Notes: generated from the sequence alone by a model not told the origin. DNA of 64,000 nt from Mucilaginibacter_A sp964251965 (GCA_964251965.1 CAXULQ010000001.1:124001-188000); one strand, 5' to 3'. Shown: positions 33,272 through 42,611, counted from the first letter of the stretch. Program-made: numbers and translations.

Positions 33272-34537
33272 TTATGCTTGAACTTCAACCTCCGCCGGTT
33301 GCTTTGTAACCAGTGCTGCTGTATCTGCTTTTAATTTATTTCGATACAGAAAACGGATATGCATTACACCAATTAACAGTGCAACCATGCCTTCTGCCAT
33401 CACCGTATTTTGTACATCAATTTGTTGTGATATCCAGCCAACCAACAAACCGCCAAGCGGTTGCATTCCAAAAAATGCCATGGCATAAAAGCTGATCACA
33501 CGGCCGCGCATAGCAGGATCAACCGTAGTTTGGATGATGGTATTGCTGATCGTAATTTGCGACATCATACCAAAAGCACCGATTGCAGCAAATATTAAAG
33601 CAAGCGGGTAATAAGTGGTATGCGAAAACAAAACCAAGCCTGCACCAAAAACAAAAGTATTGATGGCGAGTATTTTCCGAAGATTACTACCAGGTTTTAA
33701 AGAAGCCAGAAAGATGGCACCGGAAAAAGCACCCAATCCGATTGCACTATCGATCACGCCAAAAGTCGAAGCAGTTCCATGAAAAATATCTTTCGCATAA
33801 ACCGGAATCAGTGTACTAAATGGCAAAACAAACAAACTGATCGTTGCCAGCATCATCAAAACAAAACCAATGGAAGGCGTTTTTTTGATATAAACCAAAC
33901 CCTCCCGCAGTTCTCCCAATACATTTTTAGCTTTTTTCTTGGCTTCAAACTTGGGCAGTTTCATCAGCAATAAGGAAATAATTACGGCTACAAAGCTTAA
34001 AGCATTCAACCCAAAGCAAACATCATCGCCCAATTTTTCGATGGCAAGTCCTGCAATTGCTGGTCCGATTAATCTCGATAAATTAACCATGGATGAGTTT
34101 AAAGCAAGTGCGTTAGGTAAATCGTCCTTGTTATCCACCATTTCGTAAACCAATGATTGCCTTGCCGGAACATCAAAGGCATTAATAATACCCAACATAA
34201 CACTTAATGCAAGCACTTCCCAAACGTTGTAATGCTTAAAAAATATCAGCGCAGTTAACAGCACGGCCTGTACCATCGATACAATTTGTGTTAGCAAAAG
34301 CAGCTTGTAACGGTTGTACCGATCGGCCGCAATTCCTCCTAAAAACGATAATAAAAAAGAAGGAAACATGGTGGCGAACAAGGTTACGCCCAACATTAAC
34401 TTGGAGTGCGTAAGGGAATAAACAACCCAGCTTACGGCTGTTTTTTGCATCCAGGTTCCAATTAAAGAAACCGATTGTCCTGCAAAATATAATCTATAAT
34501 TGTGGCTTTTAAAAGCCCTGAATGTACTGATGTTCAT
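33272..34537 (-). CDS. MFS exporter (MFS_3/EntS-like)
   Basis: A 421-aa protein with about 12 helices. The start NYRLYFAGQSVSLIGTWMQ is the signature of the MFS_3 (TMEM/EntS) branch. Motif A is GGIAADRYNRYKLL. It probably exports small hydrophobic molecules. It is 40 bp downstream of a marR-type gene on the same strand, so the two are likely one operon with MarR repressing both. Confidence 0.92.
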   Translation of the reverse strand: MNISTFRAFKSHNYRLYFAGQSVSLIGTWMQKTAVSWVVYSLTHSKLMLGVTLFATMFPSFLLSFLGGIAADRYNRYKLLLLTQIVSMVQAVLLTALIFFKHYNVWEVLALSVMLGIINAFDVPARQSLVYEMVDNKDDLPNALALNSSMVNLSRLIGPAIAGLAIEKLGDDVCFGLNALSFVAVIISLLLMKLPKFEAKKKAKNVLGELREGLVYIKKTPSIGFVLMMLATISLFVLPFSTLIPVYAKDIFHGTASTFGVIDSAIGLGAFSGAIFLASLKPGSNLRKILAINTFVFGAGLVLFSHTTYYPLALIFAAIGAFGMMSQITISNTIIQTTVDPAMRGRVISFYAMAFFGMQPLGGLLVGWISQQIDVQNTVMAEGMVALLIGVMHIRFLYRNKLKADTAALVTKQPAEVEVQA

Positions 34538-34577
34538 TGTTTAAATACTGTTTTTACCAGTTAAATTTTAGTGCCGT

Positions 34578-35018
34578 TTAATCAAAGTCAACCAGTTTGG
34601 TTAAAGGTTCTATTGCCTGGCGCAAAATTTCCTGCTCTTTTGGTGTACAAGTTTCCTGCAGAGCTTTATTCAACCATTCATCACGTTCGTTTCTTACCTT
34701 GTGCAAAATCTTTTGGCCAGTTTCGGACAAGGAAATAATTGATTTGCGTTTATCTGTTTCGGAGATTCTTCTGGTGATATAATCCAATTCTAAAAGATGG
34801 TTGAGGATTTGCGATATCGATTGTGTCGTGATCTTTTCCATTGCTGCCAATTCATTCGGCAACAGCTCTTTATGTTGATCTAACAGCACAAGCGTTGACC
34901 GTTCTGTTAGAGATAAATGATCTCTTGTTGATGACTGGTTGCGCAGCTTTTTAGTTAACCGCGTAATTACCATCCGAAGATCTGACGCTAATTGAATGTC
35001 TTTTTGTTCGGCTACCAT
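34578..35018 (-). CDS. MarR-family transcriptional regulator
   Basis: A 146-aa winged-helix protein. The recognition region is ELAAMEKITTQSISQILNHL, followed by the wing DYITRRISETDKRKSIISL. Terminal helices for dimerisation are present. It likely represses its own promoter and the downstream MFS exporter, and is released by a ligand. A 19-bp palindrome overlapping the promoter starts 12 bp before its ATG. Confidence 0.93.
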   Translation of the reverse strand: MVAEQKDIQLASDLRMVITRLTKKLRNQSSTRDHLSLTERSTLVLLDQHKELLPNELAAMEKITTQSISQILNHLLELDYITRRISETDKRKSIISLSETGQKILHKVRNERDEWLNKALQETCTPKEQEILRQAIEPLTKLVDFD

Positions 35019-35029
35019 ATAAGTTTAGC

Positions 35030-35053
35030 TTGTAAGTTTGCCTTACAAAAATA
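35030..35053 (-). promoter_or_regulatory. Palindromic MarR operator over the promoter
   Basis: TTGTAAG (35030-35036) and CTTACAA (35042-35048) are perfect inverted arms with a 5-nt spacer. On the minus strand TATTTTTG (35053-35046) is an exact TAnnTTTG -7 box that overlaps the arm. A further TTGTAAG half-site lies near 35083. This is a typical autoregulated MarR site. Confidence 0.7.
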
Positions 35054-35127
35054 TACATAATTGTAGTCGCTGAAGTAAAAGAATTGTAAGAATTTTGATT
35101 GAATCATTTCTTGAACGCTCAAAACCA

Positions 35128-35201
35128 ATGCTTCTTTTACCGATAAAAAAATTAGTGTAAACAAAAGCAGCTTCCAGAATTTTTCATTTGGAAGCTGCTT
35201 T
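35128..35201. repeat. Motif copy plus GCAGCTTCC hairpin
   Basis: An exact ATGCTTCTTTT (35128-35138) is followed by a perfect 14-bp-arm hairpin (AAAAGCAGCTTCCA 35162-35175 with 35188-35201). Its arms contain the related TAAAAGCAGC form. It lies in the 434-bp divergent gap between marR and a methyltransferase. The rest of the gap (35202-35452) is AT-rich with no gene. Confidence 0.8.
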
Positions 35202-35452
35202 TACACGCGAAAATTTGTAATAAAATCAGTTAGGAAACTTACCCATTTTGCTATTAATTAACCGAAATACTTTTCTTAATTCCATCTTTTATTTTGTTTG
35301 TAAGGATCAAAATTTTACTAAATAAAAAGATGCATAAAATCAAAAGTTGTTTGTACTTTTAGTTTAAGTGGCAGCCATTTTCGTACGCTAATTTTTTCCA
35401 TGTTTTTCAAGAAGCTTCAGTCAGTTTAATTTACAATTTAGAAATTACAATT

Positions 35453-36235
35453 ATGGGTTCAGGAACTATTCAAGGACAACTTTGGGGCAAACAACCTAAA
35501 GATTGGGCTTCCATTCAGGAGCAAACCAGTCAGGCTGGTTATGATTACGTTCTCAACTATTTTCAACTGAGTCCTGCAATTCAAATGTTAGATGTTGGCT
35601 GCGGTACAGGATTGTTCAGCAATCTTGCAGCTATAAAAGGAGCAGAAGTAACCGGTATTGATGCAAGTGAACCATTGTTGGCAGAAGCAAAACAAAGAAC
35701 CCAATCCGTAAAATTTATGACCGGAGAAATGGAAGAATTGCCGTTTGCTGATGATACATTTGATCTGGTTTGCGGTTTTAATTCTTTTCAATATGCTGCG
35801 AATATTAAAAATGCTTTAACAGAAGCCAAACGGGTTTTAAAAGCCAATGGAAAATTAGCCGTGATGATTTGGGGCAACAAAGAAGATTGTGAAGCAGCCA
35901 CTTATTTAAAAGCAGTTGGCAGTCTTTTGCCGCCTCCGCCTCCGGGCGCTCCCGGGCCTTTTGCGCTTTCGGAAAACGATCTGCTTGAGCGTACATTACA
36001 AGAAGTTGGCTTTACCATCATTCACAATACAGATATTCCTTCCGTTTGGGATTATCCAACTAAGGAAATTGCTTTAAAAGGATTGATATCTGCAGGCCCG
36101 GTAGCCAGGGCAATCGACAATAGTGGTTTTGAAAAGGTTTATGAAACTATTTCGGATGCAACTAAACCTTACATCCAAAGTAACGGACACGTTGTTTACC
36201 ATAATAAATTCAGGATTGTAATCTCGGAAAAGTAG
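35453..36235 (+). CDS. Class I SAM-dependent methyltransferase
   Basis: A 260-aa cytoplasmic methyltransferase of the Methyltransf_11 type. Motif I is MLDVGCGTGLFSNLA, VTGIDASEPLL carries the acidic ribose-binding residue, and LPFADDTFDLVCGFNSFQ is motif IV. A Pro-rich loop LLPPPPPGAPGPFALSE is typical of a subset acting on small molecules. Substrate is unknown. It is convergent with an amidohydrolase, 25 bp away. Confidence 0.9.
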   Translation: MGSGTIQGQLWGKQPKDWASIQEQTSQAGYDYVLNYFQLSPAIQMLDVGCGTGLFSNLAAIKGAEVTGIDASEPLLAEAKQRTQSVKFMTGEMEELPFADDTFDLVCGFNSFQYAANIKNALTEAKRVLKANGKLAVMIWGNKEDCEAATYLKAVGSLLPPPPPGAPGPFALSENDLLERTLQEVGFTIIHNTDIPSVWDYPTKEIALKGLISAGPVARAIDNSGFEKVYETISDATKPYIQSNGHVVYHNKFRIVISEK

Positions 36236-36260
36236 AGAGGTACAATCATTAAAAAATTTC

Positions 36261-37256
36261 TTAAACTTTCAATTTTAATAATCTATCAGCATTGCCATGT
36301 GCTAATTTTTCCAGGTCTGCTTTTGGCAAATCCAGGCTATCTAAAAATGCTTTTCCTTTTTCGTTAGTGCTGAAAGGATAATCTACAGAAAACATAATTC
36401 TATCGATACCAAAAGTTTCAATAGCAGTCATTAATGGCGGCAACGTAAAAAAGCCACTGGTGGTAATATGCACTTGTTGTTTTAAAATCTCACTTAAACT
36501 CCGGTCAGATTTTCGTAATTCTTTAGATAATCCATTTTCGCTTCTTGCCATCATAAACGGCAGCATTTCGCCCATGTGTCCAATAATGATCTGCAATTTG
36601 GGGAAACGATCCAAAGTTCCAGAGGCAATCAACCGTAAAATATGAATTGCCGTTTCCGAATGCCAGCCAAAACCTGCAGAACTCAATATAGAATTTAAGT
36701 TATCAGACAAGCCGCTATAATAGACATCTCTAATTGCCTTCGGCGGAAAGTTTGGATGAATATAAATCGGCACACCTAATTCCTGTGCTTTGGATAAAAT
36801 AGAGGTAAAAGAAGCATCATCCAGAAAAAGATTATTAGTTGTGCCGTTGATCATCGCGCCGCAAAAACCTAACTTCTTTACCGTTCGTTCCAGTTCATCG
36901 GCTGCTGCTTCGGGCGACTGCATCGGTAAATGGGCAAAAGCAGCAAAGCGGTTTGGATAAGCAGTCATTTTTTGCGCCAGCAAATTGTTGTAATCCTGGG
37001 CTAACTGAATCCCATCTTCGCCTGGCAATAAATCTGCACCCGGACCAGAAACCGATAAAACCTGCACGCTGATTCCTGCTTCGTCCATGGACCGTAAACG
37101 TTCTTCCCCAAATTCTGGCAGCAAAGCTTGTGCTTTTTGCATCATCGGCGAAGCATTCGGGTCGTTTGGCCAGCCATGTTCGGCAACTACTTCTTTGGGT
37201 ATCCTTTTTATAAATTCTGGTAAGCTGAAATGTTCTTCTAAAGTTACAATACGCAT
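36261..37256 (-). CDS. ACMSD-like amidohydrolase
   Basis: A 331-aa TIM-barrel hydrolase or decarboxylase of the amidohydrolase_2 group. VTLEEHFSLPEF carries the N-terminal metal-binding ExH/His, YIHPNFPP and IIGHMGEMLPF supply later His ligands, and FSVDYPFS the final Asp. Relatives include 2-amino-3-carboxymuconate-semialdehyde decarboxylase and gamma-resorcylate decarboxylase. It contains an exact dispersed-motif copy at 36807-36817 within coding sequence. Substrate is unknown. Confidence 0.88.
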   Translation of the reverse strand: MRIVTLEEHFSLPEFIKRIPKEVVAEHGWPNDPNASPMMQKAQALLPEFGEERLRSMDEAGISVQVLSVSGPGADLLPGEDGIQLAQDYNNLLAQKMTAYPNRFAAFAHLPMQSPEAAADELERTVKKLGFCGAMINGTTNNLFLDDASFTSILSKAQELGVPIYIHPNFPPKAIRDVYYSGLSDNLNSILSSAGFGWHSETAIHILRLIASGTLDRFPKLQIIIGHMGEMLPFMMARSENGLSKELRKSDRSLSEILKQQVHITTSGFFTLPPLMTAIETFGIDRIMFSVDYPFSTNEKGKAFLDSLDLPKADLEKLAHGNADRLLKLKV

Positions 37257-37420
37257 GGTTTTGTGTTTGGTAGAGGAACAGCGGAAGGGAAGGTTGGGTT
37301 TGTAATATTCTTGTTTTGGAGGAAGGATTAAAAATTACGAACAGTAAGGGTTATCTTGTCTTAGTTTTAAAAGGTTAAGTTTATACTTTTCGGTTTTGCC
37401 ACTATAAACCACTCAAACAA

Positions 37421-37708
37421 CTAAGCCGAACGCTCATACTGATAAGGCTTTAAATTAAGTTCCTTAGTTTTTTCTGCTGCCAGATGCAAGTTATACTTCG
37501 TTTGTAAATTGGCCCAAATATCAGCAGTTCCGCCAAAAACTTTTGCAATCCTGAAAGCCATTTCAGGTGTAATATCCGATTTTTGATGTACGATATTATT
37601 TAAACTTTGGCGCGAAATACCCAACAGTTTTGCGGTTTCTGTTATGCTTAGTTCATTGGCTGCAATTACTTCTTCGCGTAATATTTCACCAGGATGTATT
37701 TGTCTCAT
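37421..37708 (-). CDS. higA: HigA-type antitoxin (XRE HTH)
   Basis: A 95-aa HTH protein of the HigA/VapI group. IHPGEILREEVIAANELSIT is the family start, and AKLLGISRQSLNNIVHQKSD is the helix-turn-helix. FGGTADIWANLQTKYNLHLA is the conserved end. It neutralises the toxin encoded 11 bp upstream and represses the operon. The toxin-first gene order is typical of HigBA. Confidence 0.93.
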   Translation of the reverse strand: MRQIHPGEILREEVIAANELSITETAKLLGISRQSLNNIVHQKSDITPEMAFRIAKVFGGTADIWANLQTKYNLHLAAEKTKELNLKPYQYERSA

Positions 37709-37719
37709 CGTTGTGTTTA

Positions 37720-38004
37720 CTAATGGTAATCAATATAATCAAGGTCATAAGCGTGTTGCCCATCAAAACGAAATATAATCCGGTAATTCTTGTTTACCTT
37801 GATGCTCCAGAAATCTTTTAAATCACCTGAAAGCTTATGAATATTCCAATTTTGGAAAGCTCCAAAATCTTCGGGTATCTGTTGAGTAGAATCAATAATG
37901 ACTAACATTCGTTCGATGCGGCTAACCTGATCAGCAGGAAGCTTGCTTGCGTTTTCCTGCTCCCATAATAACTTTAACCCTTTATGCCTGAAACTTTGAA
38001 TCAT
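37720..38004 (-). CDS. higB: HigB-type RelE-superfamily toxin
   Basis: The ATG at 38004 (MIQSFRHKGLKLLWE) gives 94 aa, the usual size; the frame to 38037 adds 11 residues. The HigB family features are FRHKGLK, NWNIHKLSGDLKDFWSIKVN and YRIIFRFD. The expected activity is ribosome-dependent mRNA cleavage. It forms a toxin-antitoxin operon with the downstream XRE gene. Confidence 0.93.
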   Translation of the reverse strand: MIQSFRHKGLKLLWEQENASKLPADQVSRIERMLVIIDSTQQIPEDFGAFQNWNIHKLSGDLKDFWSIKVNKNYRIIFRFDGQHAYDLDYIDYH

Positions 38005-38260
38005 TTTAAGCTGCTGGTGTAAAGCTACGCTTGTCAATTAGCAATTCCAAATTTAATTAGAATGCTTTTGTTAAAAACCTTTTGAATTTCATGTTTCTCA
38101 ATTCTTTATAAACTTTATCCCATCATCAGGTCTCGAAAAGTTAATCGTACATAGAAGATTTTTTGTGACTCAGAAGCTTTACCTTTACAAAATTATTTTC
38201 GTGAAAACAGCCATTCAACTATTTCATTTTCAACGACAATAAACAACACGAATTATTACT

Positions 38261-38710
38261 ATGAAAAAAATTGTCGATTACCGGAAACTGTTGGAAGTAA
38301 ACCATGATGCCGAATTGCAGGAGTTAAAAACGGTTTACAGGAGCTTGATGAAAACCTGGCACCCGGACAAATTTCAAGACAACCACGAAGAAAAGCTGGC
38401 GGCCGAAGAAAAAAGTAAAACCATTATCGAAGCCTATCACTTTTTGGTAAGCATTGCGCCGGAAACCCGCAAACAAACCTTGAGTGACTATACACTAACC
38501 ACCACCACTTCTGCTTTAACGGATTTTGAATATAAATCGCAGGTACTAACGGTCAGTTTTTTGGATGGCAGCACTTACGAATATTTTGATGTCCCTAAAG
38601 CTGTTTACATCAAATTGGTTAATGCCGATTCTCCCGGCAGGTTTGCCAGAAGGCATATTTTTAACACTTATGTTTACAGAAGCACCAGTAAATTAGTGGC
38701 AACTGCCTGA
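38261..38710 (+). CDS. J-domain and KTSC-domain fusion protein
   Basis: A 149-aa protein. Residues 1-65 form a J domain with HPDKF (MKTWHPDKFQD), expected to contact DnaK. Residues about 85-145 form a KTSC domain (DFEYKSQVLTVSFLDGSTYEY, then YVYRS). KTSC is a small domain often linked to nucleic-acid or lysyl-tRNA-synthetase-like contexts, with unknown function. There is no substrate-binding CTD, so it is not a general DnaJ. It lies between HigBA and a DUF72 gene. Confidence 0.88.
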   Translation: MKKIVDYRKLLEVNHDAELQELKTVYRSLMKTWHPDKFQDNHEEKLAAEEKSKTIIEAYHFLVSIAPETRKQTLSDYTLTTTTSALTDFEYKSQVLTVSFLDGSTYEYFDVPKAVYIKLVNADSPGRFARRHIFNTYVYRSTSKLVATA

Positions 38711-38760
38711 TAAAATCTGAAATCTATTCTAAATTTAAGCTGCCTATATTTGAAAGCGTA

Positions 38761-39534
38761 ATGGCTTCATCAATAGCAGATCAAACAGAAACTAATTTTT
38801 ATTCCGGCATCAGCGGCGTTGTGCTTCCCGTGCCAAACAAGTTATCGTTTCCACCGGAGTTTCAGGACAAAAGCAGGCTTACTTATTATGCTTCGCTGTT
38901 TAACAGTGTCGAAATTAACAGCTCGTTTTATAAAATTCCCATGCCTTCTACAGTCCAAAAATGGGCAGAGAGCGTTCCGCAAAATTTCCGGTTTACTTTT
39001 AAACTTTGGAAAGGCATCACCCACAACAAAGGACTTGATTTTAAGGTGGAAGATGTAAACCACTTTATGCAAGTGATTGCCAGTGCCGGAAGCAAGAAAG
39101 GTTGTTTACTTGTTCAGTTTCCGCCAAGTTTGAAAATTGCAAGTTTGCATCAATTGGAAAAATTAATACTTGCTATACAAGATGCCAGTGCAGCACAAGA
39201 TTGGAAAACAGCGTTTGAATTCCGCGACCGTTCCTGGTATTGCGAACAAACATATGATCTTTTAAGCAGCTACAATATGGGTTTGGTTTTGCATGATAAA
39301 TCTGCTGCTGCTTCGCCTTTGTTAGAACCGGCAACAGCATTTGTTTACTTACGTTTTCATGGTCCCGGCGGTAGTTATAAAGGAAGTTATGAGGATGATT
39401 TCCTTTATGAATATGCCCAGTACATCAAAGACTGGCAAAGTGAAGGGAAAAGTGTTTACGTTTATTTTAACAATACCATGGGCGATGCTACCAAAAATTT
39501 AAAGAGTTTAAACGATTTTGTGCATTCATTTTAA
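38761..39534 (+). CDS. DUF72 family protein
   Basis: A 257-aa TIM-barrel protein of the DUF72 (YecE-like) family. FYSGISGVVLPVPNKL, NSVEINSSFYKIP, FTFKLWKGITH and VYLRFHG are family positions. No enzymatic function is established. Length is normal. The ATG is 50 bp after the J-KTSC gene, so co-transcription is plausible. Confidence 0.9.
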   Translation: MASSIADQTETNFYSGISGVVLPVPNKLSFPPEFQDKSRLTYYASLFNSVEINSSFYKIPMPSTVQKWAESVPQNFRFTFKLWKGITHNKGLDFKVEDVNHFMQVIASAGSKKGCLLVQFPPSLKIASLHQLEKLILAIQDASAAQDWKTAFEFRDRSWYCEQTYDLLSSYNMGLVLHDKSAAASPLLEPATAFVYLRFHGPGGSYKGSYEDDFLYEYAQYIKDWQSEGKSVYVYFNNTMGDATKNLKSLNDFVHSF

Positions 39535-39589
39535 TATGGAAATCAACATTGGTTTTTAAAAGGTATCAGGTTGATGATTTTTAAGCGAT

Positions 39590-39600
39590 AAAAGAAGCAT
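39590..39600 (+). repeat. Dispersed motif copy
   Basis: Exact AAAAGAAGCAT in TTAAGCGATAAAAGAAGCATTG, 55 bp after DUF72. A degraded relative GGTAAAAGATGTAT follows at about 39640. Confidence 0.88.
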
Positions 39601-39792
39601 TGAAGTTTTAAACTGGTTTAACCCTTTGATTTTATATTGGTAAAAGATGTATCGGCCTTCTAAATCATATTTCATCAATATAAATTGTAAAATATTTTGA
39701 ATATGTTTAATCAAAATTACAACCAGAATTTTAAACTGTAAATTTCAAAAGCACAACGCTAAGATTTTCAAAGTCAACAACAACTTGTAAAT

Positions 39793-41922
39793 ATGAAAAA
39801 GGTAATCGCCTCATTAATTCTGTTCGTTTTTATGACACAAGTAAACGCACAATTTCAACAAGCAACGCCTCCGGTTGCAGAAAAAAAGGAGCATGTTCGA
39901 AATATTCATGGCGAACAGGTTTTAGACAATTATTACTGGATGTATGATTACTTTGGAAAAGGGCCGGACAGTACTAAAGTGGTTGATTATTTAAAGGCAG
40001 AGAACACTTACTTAGAAACGGTAATGGCTGGCACTAAGCAGTTGCAAGCCAACTTGTTTACCGAAATGAAAGCCCGGATTAAAGAGCATGACGAAAGCGT
40101 ACCGGTATTTAAAAACGGCTACTATTATTACACCCGCACCGATAACGGAAAAGAGTATTATAAATATTGCCGTAAAAAAAGTAGTCTCGCCGCTAAGGAA
40201 GAGGTTTTGTTGGATGTGGACCAAATGGCGGAAGGCCATCCTTATTATGCGGTTACCGGTTTCAGTATCAGTGAAGACAATAAACTGCTGGCTTACGGCG
40301 TGGACGAGGTTAGCAGGAGGCAATACACCATCTACATAAAAAACCTGCAAACCGGTGAAATTTTAAAAGATGCCGTAACAAATACCGAAGGGGCTGCCTG
40401 CTGGGCAAACGATAACAAAACGCTTTTTTATACGGCTAAAAATCCGGTTACGTTGTTATCCGAAAAAATTAAACGCCACACTTTAGGTGCCGATGCTGCT
40501 ACAGATGCTGTTGTTTATGAGGAGAATGACAAGAGTAACTATATCGGCGTAGAAAAAAGCAAGAACAATAAATTCATTTTGATCGTGTCGCAGGCAACGA
40601 TGTCGTCCGAAATCCGGATGCTGGATGCAGCACAGCCTAATGGAACATTTGCCGTTTTTCAGCTAAGAATGAAAGATGTATTGTATGATGTGATTCCGTT
40701 GGAAAACAAATTTTTGATCCGTACAAATAAAGACGGCGCGACAAATTTTAAGCTGATGGAATGTCCGCTTGGCAAAACAAGTGCAACAAACTGGAAGGAA
40801 ATAATTCCAACCCGGTCAAATGTTTTGCTGCAAAGCGTAGAAGAATTTAAAGGTTTTATCGCCATAAACGAACGTAAAGAAGGTTTGGTAAAAATGCGGA
40901 TCAGGAATTTAAAGGACAATTCCGATCATTATATTGACTTCGGCGAAGCTGCTTATTCGGCAAACTTTGGCGCCAATCCCGAGTACAACAGTACAAACCT
41001 GCGTTTTGGCTATACTTCTTTAACCACGCCTGTTTCTACCTACGATTACAACATGGTTACCAGGGTTAAAAAATTAATGAAGCAGCAGGAAGTGCTGGGC
41101 GGCTATAACCCGAAAGACTATACCACCGAACGCTTTTATGTTACGGCAAAAGATGGCACAAAAGTGCCGGTTTCTTTAGTTTACAAAAAAGGTTTTAAAA
41201 AGGATGGCAAGGCACCTTTGCTGCTTTATGCCTACGGAAGTTACGGCATCAGTACAGATGCAAGCTTTAATAGTGCACGTTTAAGTTTGTTAAACCGCAG
41301 TTTTGTTTACGCGATTGCACACATCCGCGGTGGCGAGGATTTAGGCCGCCAATGGTACGAAAACGGAAAAATGATGCACAAGAAAAACACCTTTACCGAT
41401 TTTATAGATTGCGGCGAGTTTTTAGTGAAAGAGAAATACACCAGTAAAGAACATTTGTACGCCCAGGGCGGAAGTGCAGGCGGTTTGCTGATGGGCGCGG
41501 TAACCAATATGGCACCAGATTTATGGCATGGCGTAATTGCACAAGTACCATTTGTAGATGTGGTAAACACGATGTTGGATGAAAGCATCCCGCTTACAAC
41601 AAATGAGTTTGATGAGTGGGGAAACCCACAAAATAAAGATTCTTATTTCTACATGAAAAGTTACAGTCCTTACGAAAACGTGGAGAAGAAAAACTATCCA
41701 AATATCTTAGTTACAACTGGTCTGCATGACAGCCAGGTACAATATTTTGAACCGGCAAAATGGGTAGCCAAACTGCGCGATATGAAAACTGATAAAAATA
41801 TGCTGCTGCTGCACACCAACATGGCGTTCGGCCACGGCGGCGCAAGCGGCCGTTTCGATTATCTGAAAGATGTGGCTTTAATCTATGCTTTTATGTTTAC
41901 TTTGGAAGGGATAGACAAATAA
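39793..41922 (+). CDS. Prolyl oligopeptidase/oligopeptidase B, secreted
   Basis: A 709-aa S9A serine peptidase with a signal peptide (cleavage near VNAQ). A seven-bladed propeller occupies about 80-410. The alpha/beta-hydrolase domain has PLLLYAYGSYG, the catalytic Ser in AQGGSAGGLLMG (about residue 560), Asp in TGLHDSQV (about 640) and His in AFGHGGASG (about 678). It resembles PtrB-type enzymes that cut after basic residues. It is expected in the periplasm. Length is normal. Confidence 0.94.
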   Translation: MKKVIASLILFVFMTQVNAQFQQATPPVAEKKEHVRNIHGEQVLDNYYWMYDYFGKGPDSTKVVDYLKAENTYLETVMAGTKQLQANLFTEMKARIKEHDESVPVFKNGYYYYTRTDNGKEYYKYCRKKSSLAAKEEVLLDVDQMAEGHPYYAVTGFSISEDNKLLAYGVDEVSRRQYTIYIKNLQTGEILKDAVTNTEGAACWANDNKTLFYTAKNPVTLLSEKIKRHTLGADAATDAVVYEENDKSNYIGVEKSKNNKFILIVSQATMSSEIRMLDAAQPNGTFAVFQLRMKDVLYDVIPLENKFLIRTNKDGATNFKLMECPLGKTSATNWKEIIPTRSNVLLQSVEEFKGFIAINERKEGLVKMRIRNLKDNSDHYIDFGEAAYSANFGANPEYNSTNLRFGYTSLTTPVSTYDYNMVTRVKKLMKQQEVLGGYNPKDYTTERFYVTAKDGTKVPVSLVYKKGFKKDGKAPLLLYAYGSYGISTDASFNSARLSLLNRSFVYAIAHIRGGEDLGRQWYENGKMMHKKNTFTDFIDCGEFLVKEKYTSKEHLYAQGGSAGGLLMGAVTNMAPDLWHGVIAQVPFVDVVNTMLDESIPLTTNEFDEWGNPQNKDSYFYMKSYSPYENVEKKNYPNILVTTGLHDSQVQYFEPAKWVAKLRDMKTDKNMLLLHTNMAFGHGGASGRFDYLKDVALIYAFMFTLEGIDK

Positions 41923-41974
41923 CTTTAAGCATTCGAAAGAGGTTATTTCGGTGTTGGTAGATCAGGTACTTTGA

Positions 41975-42331
41975 TTACATTTCCTCCGGCACTGTTAACA
42001 AACTTGCAACAACACTGGTAATACCCAAAGCCAAAAAAGCATTTCGTGCTTTTTGATTAGATGCAAATTTAAAAATCCAAGATGCGCCAATTGTAAAAAT
42101 ACCTGCGGTAAAATCAGTAGCTAAATGTGCTTTAAAAGGGATGAGTTTAAACAATCCCCATTCTGCACGGGTAAACAAAGTATAAGCCAAAGTTCCGCCG
42201 CTGATTATGCGGCACAGCAATTTTGCTTTTTCCTCATCCTCAAAACCAGCTAATTCTGGCAAAACCGCTGCAAGGGCAGCATAAGTATAATCGGCAGCGC
42301 CGTGCATTTTTCGGGAGATTGGTTTTTTCAT
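41975..42331 (-). CDS. Small predicted membrane protein
   Basis: A 118-aa protein with about three hydrophobic segments (near 15-27, 44-58 and 73-112). KKPISRKMHGAADYTYAALA at the start and RAEWGLFKLIPFKAHLATD resemble small membrane proteins annotated in Bacteroidota without function, possibly SPW-repeat-like. It is convergent with the prolyl oligopeptidase. Assignment is weak; coding status is good. Confidence 0.65.
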   Translation of the reverse strand: MKKPISRKMHGAADYTYAALAAVLPELAGFEDEEKAKLLCRIISGGTLAYTLFTRAEWGLFKLIPFKAHLATDFTAGIFTIGASWIFKFASNQKARNAFLALGITSVVASLLTVPEEM

Positions 42332-42360
42332 AAAAGTTATATCGAAATGAGATGTTTAAT

Positions 42361-42420
42361 TTTTAGGTGATAAAAGAAGCATTGTACTTTACAGTCATAC
42401 TTCTTTTATGCCGGTTTTTT
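42361..42420. repeat. Inverted motif pair forming a hairpin
   Basis: An exact AAAAGAAGCAT (42372-42382) faces the T variant ATACTTCTTTT (42397-42407), 14 nt apart. The two pair and are followed by a T-run. It is upstream of the small membrane protein gene. Confidence 0.82.
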
Positions 42421-42444
42421 ATATTTTTAATGTTTAACAGCAAA

Positions 42445-42611
42445 TCCAATTCGGTTGTGTTTCTAAATGTATGATAGTTTAAATTCGGTTTAAAAAAACA
42501 GGCAAAATAGAATCAATATCTTCATTTTTACAGCTAAAAAGGCTTGCGTTTTCACAGGATTTTTATCGGTCTAAATAGTCATCATACATTTGGAAACACA
42601 ACCTCCAATTC
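42445..42611. mobile_element. 151-bp MITE with 23-bp TIRs and 8-bp target duplication
   Basis: Terminal inverted repeats 42453-42475 (GGTTGTGTTTCTAAATGTAT...) and 42581-42603 match over 23 bp with one mismatch. The sequence TCCAATTC directly flanks both ends (42445-42452 and 42604-42611), a perfect 8-bp target-site duplication. The 105-bp interior is AT-rich and non-coding. It is a non-autonomous element. IS families with 8-bp duplications (ISL3, IS1595, IS256 and others) are possible parents; the identity is not known. Confidence 0.85.
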
